Below, piece after piece: positions 31,791-39,569 of a DNA stretch of 64,000 bases; position 1 is the stretch's first letter, and every line of letters begins with the position of its first letter. The stretch is from DASZGL01 sp035938875. Its GTDB lineage: Bacteria; Chloroflexota; Dormibacteria; Aeolococcales; Aeolococcaceae. The notes beneath the pieces were generated by a model. That model ran no database searches. It had not been told where the DNA came from and saw nothing but the letters and a program-made list of their open reading frames with translations. The stretch is taken from contig DASZGL010000006.1 in NCBI GenBank assembly GCA_035938875.1, positions 1 through 64,000 of the forward strand. The letters are read 5' to 3'. The position numbers and the translations under genes were made by a program.

Positions 31791-32536
31791 GGCGCAGCCT
31801 GCAGGCGGCCGGCGAGCTGGAGGTAGAGACGTTCGAGAAACAGCTCCGCCGGCCACTGGCGCTCCGGCGCCGAGGCGGGCAGCTGGAGGCGTTCATGCAG
31901 CCGTTTGGCCATCTCGACAGCGAGATGCTGGCGCTGCTGAGGTGTCAGGCCGTAGCGGCTGAGGAAGGTGCGCAGCGCCGAGTACTCCGTCAACCCCAAC
32001 CGTTCCACGCCCTCGATCTGCGGGCCGGCGTCGGGGGTGCGCAGCAGCACGGGCGGCATTGCCGGCGGTGCGCTGTAGGCGGTCTTCTCACGGACCACCA
32101 GGGTCCCCGCGGCGAGGTCACCAAGCCGCCGCGACTGGCTGTTGATGAACATGGCGACGACACCGAGCGGCATGTCCAGGGTGCGGATGATGTTGCGCAC
32201 CAGCGCCTCGGTCAGCTGCGGCGCGCTGCCATCGACGCGGATCACGCGGATGCCCACAGCACGCTTTCCCGGTGTCCGCCCCGAGGTGGCGGTCTCGAGG
32301 ACCACGAAGTATCCCGTCGAGACGATGAAGGGCACCAGGATGAAGAGCAGCAGCGCGACCGTCGTGCTGCTGGCGTCCGGTGCCGCGGCCTGGACGACGA
32401 TGAAGACGAAGAAGATGATCGCCGCCTGGATGACGTAGTCGAGCATCACTGCGAGAAAGCGGCTGGCGATTCCCGCAGGCTCGTAGCCGATGCCGACATT
32501 GTCCGCGGTGCGGATCTGCAGTGTGTCGCGCTGCAT
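31787..32536 (-). CDS. RDD family membrane protein
   Basis: 249 residues. The RDD signature occurs early (GIASRFLAVMLDYVIQAAII) and again as SGRTPGKRAVGIRVIRVDG and VRNIIRTLDMPLGVVAMF; three hydrophobic segments. A cytosolic C-terminal tail of about 90 residues has a helical part (LRTFLSRYGLTPQQRQHLAV). RDD proteins may be transporters or carriers; none of this is certain here. Coupled by a four-base overlap to the SpoIIM-like gene. Confidence 0.9.
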   Translation of the reverse strand: MQRDTLQIRTADNVGIGYEPAGIASRFLAVMLDYVIQAAIIFFVFIVVQAAAPDASSTTVALLLFILVPFIVSTGYFVVLETATSGRTPGKRAVGIRVIRVDGSAPQLTEALVRNIIRTLDMPLGVVAMFINSQSRRLGDLAAGTLVVREKTAYSAPPAMPPVLLRTPDAGPQIEGVERLGLTEYSALRTFLSRYGLTPQQRQHLAVEMAKRLHERLQLPASAPERQWPAELFLERLYLQLAGRLQAAP

Positions 32537-32650
32537 CGCGCTCAGCTGCGCGGTCGGCGCCTTCGCAGTGTCACCCGAAGAGAGTACCCAGAACCGCGGC
32601 TCGACGCGTCACCGATCGATGACGGCTCTGGACGCCGCTGCGGGCGCCGC

Positions 32651-32863
32651 CTACTCGACCACCGCCACGATCTGGCCTTCCTGGACCACCTCCCCCTCGG
32701 TGACCAGGATCTCCTTGATCGTCCCGGCGACAGGCGTGGTGATGGGGATCTCCATCTTCATCGACTCGAGGATCATCAGCGTGTCGTCCTCCTCGACGCG
32801 CTGGCCGACCTCGGTGACGATCTTCCAGAGGTTGCCGACCAGCTCCGCCCTGACCTCGGTCAT
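32651..32863 (-). CDS. biotin carboxyl carrier protein (single-domain)
   Basis: A 70-residue stand-alone biotinyl domain: ILESMKMEIP holds the biotinylated Lys in the canonical MKM, with PVAGTIKEI and GEVVQEGQIVAVVE completing the barrel. It carries carboxybiotin between the biotin carboxylase and carboxyltransferase encoded upstream. The ATG follows GGGAGGA. It lacks the long Pro/Ala-rich N-terminus of AccB; small carriers like this accompany propionyl- or other acyl-CoA carboxylases. Confidence 0.94.
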   Translation of the reverse strand: MTEVRAELVGNLWKIVTEVGQRVEEDDTLMILESMKMEIPITTPVAGTIKEILVTEGEVVQEGQIVAVVE

Positions 32864-32900
32864 CGCCGTCCTCCCACTCTGTCGACCGGCTCGGATCCGC

Positions 32901-34550
32901 TCACACCGGGGGCACGCCGTGCTTGCGCCATGGGCGCTCCAGCTTCTTGGTCGCCGCGGCGTCGAAGGCGTCGACGATCACCTTGCGGGTGTCAGCCGGG
33001 TCGATGACGTCGTCGATCATCGCCCATGAGGCGGCGACATAGGGGTCGATCGTCTGGCGGACCATCTCCACGTACTGCGCCCGGGCTGCCACGGGATCTG
33101 TGGCAGCGGCGATCTGCTTGTTGAAGATGATGTTGACCGCGCCCTCGGGCCCCATGACCGAGATCTCGGCGGTGGGCCAGGCCACCAGACGGTCGGGCTG
33201 GTAGCCGCGCCCGCACATCACGTAGTAGCCGGCGCCGTATGCCTTGCGCAGCACCACGGTCACCTTGGGGACCGTCGCCTCGCTCACCGCGTAGAGCATC
33301 TTGGCGCCGTGGCGGATGATGCCCTGCTTCTCCACCTCGGTGCCAACGATGAAACCAGGGACGTCCTGGAGGAAGAGCAGGGGGATGTTGAAAGCGTCGC
33401 AGAAGGTGATGAAGCGCGCCGCCTTGTCGGCGGAGTCGACGTCGAGGGCACCGCCCTTGACCATCGGCTGGCTGGCGACGATGCCGACGCTGCGCCCGCC
33501 GAAGCGGCCGAAGCCGGTGATCAGGTTCTTCGCCCAGGTCGGCTTGATCTCCATCCAGTGGCCGCCGTCGACGATGCGCTTGATGACCTTGCGCATGTCA
33601 TATGCCGCGCGGGGGTTGGCGGGGACGATCTTGCCGATGTCCTCGATGCGACGGTCCTTGGGGTCGTCGCTGGGGTGGTACGGAGCCTCCTCGCCGTTGT
33701 TGAGCGGGATGTAGGAGAGGAACTCCTTGACCGCGGCGATGCAGGCGTCGTCGTCGTCCACCTCGACGTCGCCGACCCCGCTCTGGTAACAGTGGATGTG
33801 GCTGCCGCCCATCTCGTGGTCGGTGGTCTTCTCTCCGGTGGCTGCCTCGACGAGCCGCGCGCCGCCCAGCGACATGCTGCTGGTGCCCTTGACCATGGGC
33901 ACGAAGTCGGCCAGGCCGGGGATGTACGCGGTTCCTGCCGCACATGGCCCCAACATCGCGGCGATCTGGGGGACCACGCCGCTCATCAACACCTGCTCGT
34001 AGAACAGGGCGCCGCTACCGGCGAACGTGCTCCCGGCGGCCTCCTGGATACGCGCTCCCGCGGAGTCGAGCAACCAGATCATGGGCAGCCGGTTGAGCAG
34101 CGCTCGGTGGCGCAGGCGGGCGACCTTCTGCTCGCCGATCATGCCCATCGATCCCGCCATCACGGTGAAGTCGTAGGCCGCGCAGTAGACCCGGCGCCCG
34201 TCGACGAGGCCCTCTCCGGTGACCACGCCGTCCGCGGGCGTGCGGTCGGGCTGCGTCTCGGCGACGTGCATCGAGTGCTGGTGGGCAAGCAGGCCGACCT
34301 CCTCGAAGGTCCCGGGATCGAATAGCCGCGCGATGCGTTCGCGAGCGCTGAGCTTGCCCCGTGAGTGCTGCTTGGCGATCTGCTCCTCGCCGCCCATGCC
34401 CAGGTACTTGTCGCGGCGCCGCACAAGCTCGGCGGTGAGCTCCTCCAGACTGGTGGTCGTCGACGCCGGTGGCGGCCCCGCCGCCTGGGTCCCCGCTGAG
34501 TACGTCGGCGCCGGCGTCGCCGCGGGATCGGTGGTGCCGTCGTCAGGCAT
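32901..34550 (-). CDS. acyl-CoA carboxylase, carboxyltransferase subunit
   Basis: 549 residues of the PccB/AccD5/MCC-beta family, moving CO2 from carboxybiotin to an acyl-CoA. Marks: HSRGKLSARERIARLFDPGT, LLDSAGARIQEAAGSTF (first oxyanion region), GGRSVGIVASQPMVKGGALD, LLFLQDVPGFIVGTEVEKQG and YGAGYYVMCGRGYQPD. Features are mixed between propionyl- and methylcrotonyl-CoA carboxylases, so the acyl chain is open. Lies 3 bp after the enoyl-CoA hydratase gene. Confidence 0.93.
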   Translation of the reverse strand: MPDDGTTDPAATPAPTYSAGTQAAGPPPASTTTSLEELTAELVRRRDKYLGMGGEEQIAKQHSRGKLSARERIARLFDPGTFEEVGLLAHQHSMHVAETQPDRTPADGVVTGEGLVDGRRVYCAAYDFTVMAGSMGMIGEQKVARLRHRALLNRLPMIWLLDSAGARIQEAAGSTFAGSGALFYEQVLMSGVVPQIAAMLGPCAAGTAYIPGLADFVPMVKGTSSMSLGGARLVEAATGEKTTDHEMGGSHIHCYQSGVGDVEVDDDDACIAAVKEFLSYIPLNNGEEAPYHPSDDPKDRRIEDIGKIVPANPRAAYDMRKVIKRIVDGGHWMEIKPTWAKNLITGFGRFGGRSVGIVASQPMVKGGALDVDSADKAARFITFCDAFNIPLLFLQDVPGFIVGTEVEKQGIIRHGAKMLYAVSEATVPKVTVVLRKAYGAGYYVMCGRGYQPDRLVAWPTAEISVMGPEGAVNIIFNKQIAAATDPVAARAQYVEMVRQTIDPYVAASWAMIDDVIDPADTRKVIVDAFDAAATKKLERPWRKHGVPPV

Positions 34551-34553
34551 GTC

Positions 34554-35345
34554 TCAGCGTCCCTTGAAGTCCGGCTCGCGCTTCTGCAGAAAGGCGACGA
34601 CACCCTCCTTGGCGTCGTCGCTGAGAGTCACCACGGTGAGCTGCGACTGCAGGTAGCGCAGTGACTCCTCGTAGTCGAGCCCGTCGATGGCGTAGAGGGC
34701 GTCACGTCCGAGGCCCATGATCAGCGGGCTCTTCTTGGTCAGCTGCACCGCCAGTGTGTGCGCCGCCTGCCGCACCTCGGCAGCGGGCGCGATGCGATTG
34801 ACCAGGCCCCACTGCAAAGCCCGCTGCGCGTCGATGCGCTCGCCGGTCATGTACAGCTCGGTGGCTCGCTTGCGCGGCAGGTTGCGGTTGATGATGGCCA
34901 TGATCATCATCGGCCAGAGACCCACGTTGATCTCCGGTGTGCCGAACGTGGCGGTGTCGGCGGCGACCACCAGGTCGCAGCTCATGGCAAGTCCGAATCC
35001 GCCAGCCAGGGCATGGCCGTTGATGCAGCCGATGAGCGGTTTGCCGAGGCGTTCGATGGTCAGGAACATCTCGACGAAGCCGGTGCGCTCAAGGTGCTTC
35101 TCCACCTCGGTGGCGTCGGCGCTGAGGCCACCGAGATCGGCGCCGGCGCAGAATGCCTTGTCCCCGGCGCCGGTCAGAACCACGGCACGGACCTCGGTGT
35201 CGTTCTTGGCGTTGCCCAGCGCGGCGACGATGTCGCGCATCATCTGGGTGCTCAGGGGATTGCGCTGCTCCGGCCGGTTGAGCATGATCGTGGCAACGCG
35301 GTCGGCGACCTCGTAGGTGACGTGGGTCAGCTGCACGTGTCCCAT
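34554..35345 (-). CDS. enoyl-CoA hydratase/isomerase family protein
   Basis: 263 residues from ATG at 35345, directly after the biotin carboxylase stop. Crotonase-fold landmarks: TIMLNRPEQRNPLS, AFCAGADLGGLS (oxyanion hole), INGHALAGGFGLAMSCDLVV, FGTPEINVGLWP. In the place of the second catalytic Glu, the stretch carries TPEINVGLWP with a Glu. Within a carboxylase operon a 3-methylglutaconyl-CoA hydratase role (as in leucine-degradation liu clusters) is possible, but no isovaleryl-CoA dehydrogenase or HMG-CoA lyase gene is near. Confidence 0.92.
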   Translation of the reverse strand: MGHVQLTHVTYEVADRVATIMLNRPEQRNPLSTQMMRDIVAALGNAKNDTEVRAVVLTGAGDKAFCAGADLGGLSADATEVEKHLERTGFVEMFLTIERLGKPLIGCINGHALAGGFGLAMSCDLVVAADTATFGTPEINVGLWPMMIMAIINRNLPRKRATELYMTGERIDAQRALQWGLVNRIAPAAEVRQAAHTLAVQLTKKSPLIMGLGRDALYAIDGLDYEESLRYLQSQLTVVTLSDDAKEGVVAFLQKREPDFKGR

Positions 35346-35347
35346 CC

Positions 35348-36718
35348 CTAGAGCGGCGTCATCGCGGTTGCGATTGGCAGCGGGCCGAGCAGGTCGAGGA
35401 TTCCCGTGGTGTAGTCGCCGCTGCGAAATACCGGCGAGGTGAGCACGTGGCGATGCACCGCGAGGTTGGTCTTGACGCCCTCGATGACGAAGGCGTCGAC
35501 AGCCGCCAGGGCGCGGTCGATGGCGGCGTCGCGGTCGGCCGCATGGACAACCAACTTGGCGAGCAGGGGATCGTAGAGGTGGGTGACGACGGTGCCGGCG
35601 CGTACCCCGCTGTCGACGCGCACGCCGTCGCCGCTGGGCTCCTGGTATGCGGTGATCGTGCCCGGGCTGGGCAGCATGCGCTGTGGATCCTCCGCGTACA
35701 CCCGCATCTCGATGGCATGGCCGGTGGCATGGACGTCGCCCTGAGCGGCACGCAGCGGTTCGCCCGCGGCAATGCGCAGCTGTTCGCGGACGATGTCGAT
35801 GCCGGTACACATCTCGGTGATGGGATGCTCCACCTGCAGGCGCGTGTTCATCTCCAGGAAGTAGAAGTTGCGCTGGGCGTCGACGAGGAATTCGACGGTT
35901 CCCGCGTTGATGTAGCCGATCGATCGCGAGGCGAGCACGGCGGCTGCGGTGATTCGTCTGCGCAGGGCGTCGGTGAGCGCGCACGATGGCGTCTCCTCGA
36001 TCACCTTCTGGTGGCGGCGCTGCACGCTGCACTCGCGCTCGCCGAGATGGATGGTCGCGCCCGCACCGTCGGCAAGCACCTGGACCTCGACGTGTCTGGG
36101 GCCCTCGACGAAGCGCTCGAGGTACACGTCGCCGTCGGCGAATGCCGCCGCGGCGCGCTGCCTGGCGGTGGCCACAGCGGCGTCCAGCGCCGCCGGTGAG
36201 TCGACCCGCTGCATGCCGATACCACCACCGCCGGCGCTTGCCTTGACCATCACCGGGTAGCCGATGGCCGCCGCGGTGGTGGCGGCATCGCCGTCGTCGC
36301 CGAGCGCGGCGTCGCTGCCCGGGGCCACCGGAAGGCCGGCCTCGCTCATGATCCGGCGCGCGGCGAGCTTGTTGCCCATCGCCGCCACGACGTCAGCGGG
36401 TGGGCCGATCCAGGTCAGGCCGGCGTCCTCGACCGCGCGGGCGAATGCCGCGTTCTCGGAGAGGAATCCGTAGCCGGGGTGGACCGCGTCCGCTCCGCTG
36501 GAGCGCGCCGCCCCGAGCACCGCCTCGACGTTGAGGTACGACTGCGCCGCCGGCCCGGGACCGATGAGAACCGCGCTGTCGGCCTCGGCGACAAAGGGGG
36601 CATCGGCGTCGACGTCGGAGTGCACGGCAACCGCCTCGATGCCCTCCTCGTGGCAGGCGCGGATCACGCGCCTGGCAATCTCGCCACGGTTGGCCACCAG
36701 GACGCGGCGCAGCCCCAC
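35348..36718 (-). CDS. accC: biotin carboxylase subunit of acyl-CoA carboxylase
   Basis: ATP-grasp biotin carboxylase, 456 residues from the GTG at 36718, which is preceded by GGAGGG; the frame is open further upstream but without support. Landmarks: LVANRGEIARRVIRACHEEG, HPGYGFLSENAAFARA, VMVKASAGGGGIGMQ, HVEVQVLADG, RECSVQRRHQKVIEETPS, FLEMNTRLQVEHPITEM. It lacks a fused biotinyl domain; the carrier is the separate 70-residue protein. First gene of the four-gene operon. Confidence 0.94.
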   Translation of the reverse strand: MGLRRVLVANRGEIARRVIRACHEEGIEAVAVHSDVDADAPFVAEADSAVLIGPGPAAQSYLNVEAVLGAARSSGADAVHPGYGFLSENAAFARAVEDAGLTWIGPPADVVAAMGNKLAARRIMSEAGLPVAPGSDAALGDDGDAATTAAAIGYPVMVKASAGGGGIGMQRVDSPAALDAAVATARQRAAAAFADGDVYLERFVEGPRHVEVQVLADGAGATIHLGERECSVQRRHQKVIEETPSCALTDALRRRITAAAVLASRSIGYINAGTVEFLVDAQRNFYFLEMNTRLQVEHPITEMCTGIDIVREQLRIAAGEPLRAAQGDVHATGHAIEMRVYAEDPQRMLPSPGTITAYQEPSGDGVRVDSGVRAGTVVTHLYDPLLAKLVVHAADRDAAIDRALAAVDAFVIEGVKTNLAVHRHVLTSPVFRSGDYTTGILDLLGPLPIATAMTPL

Positions 36719-36804
36719 TGAAACCCTCCATTTCCGCCCGGGACACGCTGCCGTGCCCTGGTCGCAGGGCAGGCGGCGGCGGCCGCACCTTGCTCGGCGT
36801 CCCA

Positions 36805-36810
36805 AGTCTA
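36805..36810 (-). promoter_or_regulatory. -10-like box of the acyl-CoA carboxylase operon
   Basis: TAGACT on the minus strand. The transcript would have a leader of about 80 nt with a good ribosome site, unlike the leaderless genes. No -35 seen. Confidence 0.3.
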
Positions 36811-36883
36811 GCCACCGGTCACCAGCCTCCCGATGCGCTGACGCGGCGTGCGGCGACCGTGCGCGATCGCCTCATCTGAGGCC

Positions 36884-37300
36884 TCACTTCTGCGGCGCTG
36901 TTCCAGCCACCGCGAGCTCGGGCTCGGCTTCGGCGGTGTCCGCCTCGGCGTCGTCGGCTGCATCGGTCGACGACGGCTCGCGCCGGTCGAGCCAGCGGAC
37001 CGACTCGGCGACGATCTCCGTGGTATGGCGCCGTAGCCCGTCGCTGCCGTCGTAGTCGCGCGTGCGCAGGCGCCCCTCGATGTAGACGCGGCGGCCGCGC
37101 ACGCCGTACTCGGCGCAGACCTCGGCAGTCCGCCCGAAGGCGACTACGGAGTGATACTCGGCCGTCTCCTGGCGATTGCCCTCGGCGTCACGCCACACGG
37201 TGTTGGTGGCCAGGCGCAGGCGGGTGAAGGCGGTGCGAGCGCCGGCGACTGACTCGGCGTCACGGGTGAGGTTGCCGATGAGGATGACGCGGTTGATCAC
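36884..37300 (-). CDS. ssb: single-stranded DNA-binding protein
   Basis: 138 residues from GTG at 37300 with AAGGAG 10 nt before. OB-fold marks: INRVILIGNLTRDAE, AFTRLRLATN, ETAEYHSVVAFGRTAEV, GRRVYIEGRLRTRDYDG. The C-terminal tail is acidic (many Asp, Glu, Ala) but ends PQK and lacks the DDDIPF-type tip that recruits partners. Placed 35 bp after the M23 gene of the VirB-like operon, so this may be an accessory SSB rather than the main housekeeping one. Confidence 0.93.
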   Translation of the reverse strand: MINRVILIGNLTRDAESVAGARTAFTRLRLATNTVWRDAEGNRQETAEYHSVVAFGRTAEVCAEYGVRGRRVYIEGRLRTRDYDGSDGLRRHTTEIVAESVRWLDRREPSSTDAADDAEADTAEAEPELAVAGTAPQK

Positions 37301-37335
37301 GGCGGTGCTCCTTGTTGGGGGTTGAGACGTTGCGG

Positions 37336-37878
37336 TCAGGGAAGCGCGACATAGTCCTGGGGATCGACGGCGACGCCATCGCGACGAACCTCGAAGTGCA
37401 GGTGCGGACCCGTTGAGTTGCCCGACGAGCCGACGGTCCCGAGCTGCTGACCGAGAGCGACGGCGGCGCCGTCGTCGACCACCACCGACGAGAGGTGCGC
37501 ATAGATGGTGGTGATCCCGTCGCCGCAGTCGACGATGACGTGGAGTCCGTACCCGGTCAGCGAGCGGACCACGTGCACCGTGCCGTCGAGCGCGGCGATG
37601 ACGGGGGTCCCCGAGACGGCGCCGAGGTCGATGCCGTTGTGACGAAAGCCGCCGGGACACGTCGGGTCGGGCATCTCCAGCGCCAGCGTGGTGCAGCCGA
37701 AGGGCAGCGACACCGTGGCCCCGACGACGGGACGGGTCATCGCCGGGGCGGTGTCGAGGCCCCCGCCAGCCTGGGTGGCGATGACCACGGTCGCGCCGGC
37801 GGCGACGACTAGAAATGTGAACACGCAGCCGAAGGGGAGCACCACCACCGCGCCGAGAGCGAGGATGATCCGCTTCAC
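37336..37878 (-). CDS. M23 family metallopeptidase (peptidoglycan hydrolase)
   Basis: 180 residues from GTG overlapping the previous stop (GTGA). N-terminal membrane helix (IILALGAVVVLPFGCVFTFL), then an M23 domain with the zinc site in FRHNGIDLGA (HxxxD), IYAHLSSVV and GPHLHFEVRRDG (HxH). Cuts peptidoglycan cross-links outside the membrane. Coupled to the TrbL/VirB6-like gene, where it could play the wall-opening role of VirB1-type enzymes in a transfer system. Confidence 0.92.
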   Translation of the reverse strand: MKRIILALGAVVVLPFGCVFTFLVVAAGATVVIATQAGGGLDTAPAMTRPVVGATVSLPFGCTTLALEMPDPTCPGGFRHNGIDLGAVSGTPVIAALDGTVHVVRSLTGYGLHVIVDCGDGITTIYAHLSSVVVDDGAAVALGQQLGTVGSSGNSTGPHLHFEVRRDGVAVDPQDYVALP

Positions 37879-38834
37879 GCCGAGGAGCTCGAGTGCGACG
37901 TGTGCGTGGTGTGGTGCCCGTGATGCACGGCGCGGCGAAGCGAACGCTCCACGTGATGACCCAGCGTCTCCGCCTTGGTCTCCAGGTGTGATGCGGTGTT
38001 CATCGCGCCAGGAACCTTGAGCAGCAGGAACAGCGTCGCCAGCGCGTAGAGCGTCTGCACCAGCCCGCTCTCCGCGTCGAAGGCAAGGGCCGTGGCCACC
38101 CGCAGCACGATCAGCTGCACCGGCTGCATGAACACCGCCACCAGGAAGATGCGCATCCACGTCCGGGCGTAGCCGCGCGTCTCCGGCAGTGTCGTGCAGA
38201 GACCGGCGAGCGGCGCGATGACGATGAGGACGCCGAGCAGTGCGTGACGGACAACGTAGGCGAGCACCAGGATGATCACCGCCACCACCAGGATCACGGC
38301 GAAGACCGCGTGGAACAGATCCTGGGTGACCGCGAGGTGGTGCACGGTCTCATGGCTCAGCGGCGGCGACCAGGGCAGTTGGTCGACATTGATGTTGTCG
38401 CCGAGTGACAGCGCCATCTGCGACATGGCGTTGTCGAGGTCGACAGCCATCTGCATCAGCGGTAGCGAGAACTGCACCAGGACGATGGCGAGCATGAGGC
38501 GGGGAAGCATCACCTTGAGGCTGTACCTCGCCCTGAAGGAGCGCTCGAAGAGGCTGCGCAGGCAGGCGAAGGTGAGCACCAGGGCCATCAACGCGTCGGC
38601 GGCCACGGCGACGCCAAGGTTGAGGCGGCTCAGCGAGGGATTGGCGGTGATCGGCCGGTTGCCCGGGACCGATGTGTCGATCGTGCTGAACAGGTGGCGC
38701 TGAAGCACCCGATCGATGTCGCTGCGCGCGCCGTCCACGAAGGTCAGCAACGCCCCCGTGAGCATGTCGATGAAGGAGCTGACCGGGTGTCGTAGCTCGC
38801 TGAGCAGTGCGGGGACCAACGCGTGTACCGACAT
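37875..38834 (-). CDS. polytopic membrane protein, TrbL/VirB6-like
   Basis: 319 residues with about six or seven membrane helices (for example LGVAVAADALMALVLTFACL, MLPRLMLAIVLVQFSLPLMQ, VFAVILVVAVIILVLAYVV, HALLGVLIVIAPLAGLC, WMRIFLVAVFMQPVQLIVL) separated by extracellular loops, and a cytosolic His/Ser-rich tail. Layout and the conserved-looking block of Pro-Leu-Ala then WMRIF...F.QP recall TrbL/VirB6-type conjugation channel proteins. Assignment is by topology and neighbours; no alignment was possible. Confidence 0.75.
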   Translation of the reverse strand: MSVHALVPALLSELRHPVSSFIDMLTGALLTFVDGARSDIDRVLQRHLFSTIDTSVPGNRPITANPSLSRLNLGVAVAADALMALVLTFACLRSLFERSFRARYSLKVMLPRLMLAIVLVQFSLPLMQMAVDLDNAMSQMALSLGDNINVDQLPWSPPLSHETVHHLAVTQDLFHAVFAVILVVAVIILVLAYVVRHALLGVLIVIAPLAGLCTTLPETRGYARTWMRIFLVAVFMQPVQLIVLRVATALAFDAESGLVQTLYALATLFLLLKVPGAMNTASHLETKAETLGHHVERSLRRAVHHGHHTTHTSHSSSSA

Positions 38835-38847
38835 CGCCGCGCGGGAG

Positions 38848-39087
38848 TCAGTGGAGGTTGCTGGGGATGGTGGAGATCAGCGCATGGGTCAAGGTGCCGG
38901 CAACCTCGACACCGATGGTGCCGAAGACGATCCGGCCGATCCAGCGCTTCGCCTCCATGACGCTGCGCGGCTCGACGGCGATGATCTTGTACATGAAGGC
39001 GATGAGGAAGGCGAGCGCGCCGATGCTGCCGATCAAGCCCTGCGCCAGGAGGATCCAGTTGTCGATCAGCTGCTTCAGCGATTCCAC
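38848..39087 (-). CDS. small two-helix membrane protein, VirB2/TrbC-like
   Basis: 79 residues from GTG at 39087. An amphipathic N-terminus, helix one (LIGSIGALAFLIAFMYKIIA), a basic loop (SVMEAKRWIGR), and helix two (IVFGTIGVEVAGTLTHALI). The hairpin topology and size fit VirB2/TrbC pilin-like or PrgI-neighbour subunits of type IV secretion, although no signal peptide is seen. Starts 1 nt after the previous stop codon. Confidence 0.7.
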   Translation of the reverse strand: MESLKQLIDNWILLAQGLIGSIGALAFLIAFMYKIIAVEPRSVMEAKRWIGRIVFGTIGVEVAGTLTHALISTIPSNLH

Positions 39088-39088
39088 G

Positions 39089-39451
39089 TCAGCGGCCCCT
39101 GCTGGAGCTGGCGAGGATCTGCATGATCTGGTCAGCGATGACCGATTCGAGGCGGAGTAACAGGGCGTACTCACCGGTCGCCGTGCTCGCCGTGTCGCGG
39201 TTGAACCGGCGCAGCAGGTCGGGCGAGAATACGGCGCCGGCGGCGCCCGGGGGTTGGGCTGTCGCGGTGCGAGCCGGGACCGGAATCGCCGGCCATGACG
39301 GCGGTGGTGGCGGGCTGGAGTGCGCCCAGTGCATCACCGCCGCGGCGGTCTCGCGGACACCCCCGCTGACCATGCGCACGGCGACGAAGCCGAGGGCCAC
39401 CGCGGCGGCGAGCTGGAGCGCGACGAGCAGGCGGAACCAGCGTGGGACCAT
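39089..39451 (-). CDS. small membrane-anchored protein, first gene of VirB-like operon
   Basis: 120 residues. One N-terminal helix (LVALQLAAAVALGFVAVRMV), a Pro-rich middle (SSPPPPPSWPAIPVPA) and a helical C-terminus. Not recognised. The ATG follows TGGAGG. It heads a tight run of at least four genes and has its own sigma-70-type promoter 68 nt upstream. Confidence 0.72.
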   Translation of the reverse strand: MVPRWFRLLVALQLAAAVALGFVAVRMVSGGVRETAAAVMHWAHSSPPPPPSWPAIPVPARTATAQPPGAAGAVFSPDLLRRFNRDTASTATGEYALLLRLESVIADQIMQILASSSRGR

Positions 39452-39518
39452 GGGGCGGCCTCCAGTGGTGGTCGACGGCCGCCCCTCCGGCCTGCAGCAC
39501 GGTCAGGCTGCGGCGCGG

Positions 39519-39547
39519 AGCATACACATGTTTGTAGTAGGCGTCAA
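39519..39547 (-). promoter_or_regulatory. sigma-70-type promoter of the VirB-like operon
   Basis: Minus strand TTGACG (39542-39547), 17-nt spacer, TATGCT (39519-39524). The spacer is AT-rich relative to surroundings and contains the palindrome ACATGT (39526-39531) next to the -10, a possible operator. The best -35/-10 pair I found in the window. Confidence 0.6.
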
Positions 39548-39569
39548 CGCCCGCCAGCCCGGGTCCACG

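Noticed and set aside
34554..36032. Long N-terminal extension of the enoyl-CoA hydratase frame
   Set aside because: The extra 229 codons lie antiphase inside the biotin carboxylase gene and have no crotonase features; the real start is the ATG at 35345.
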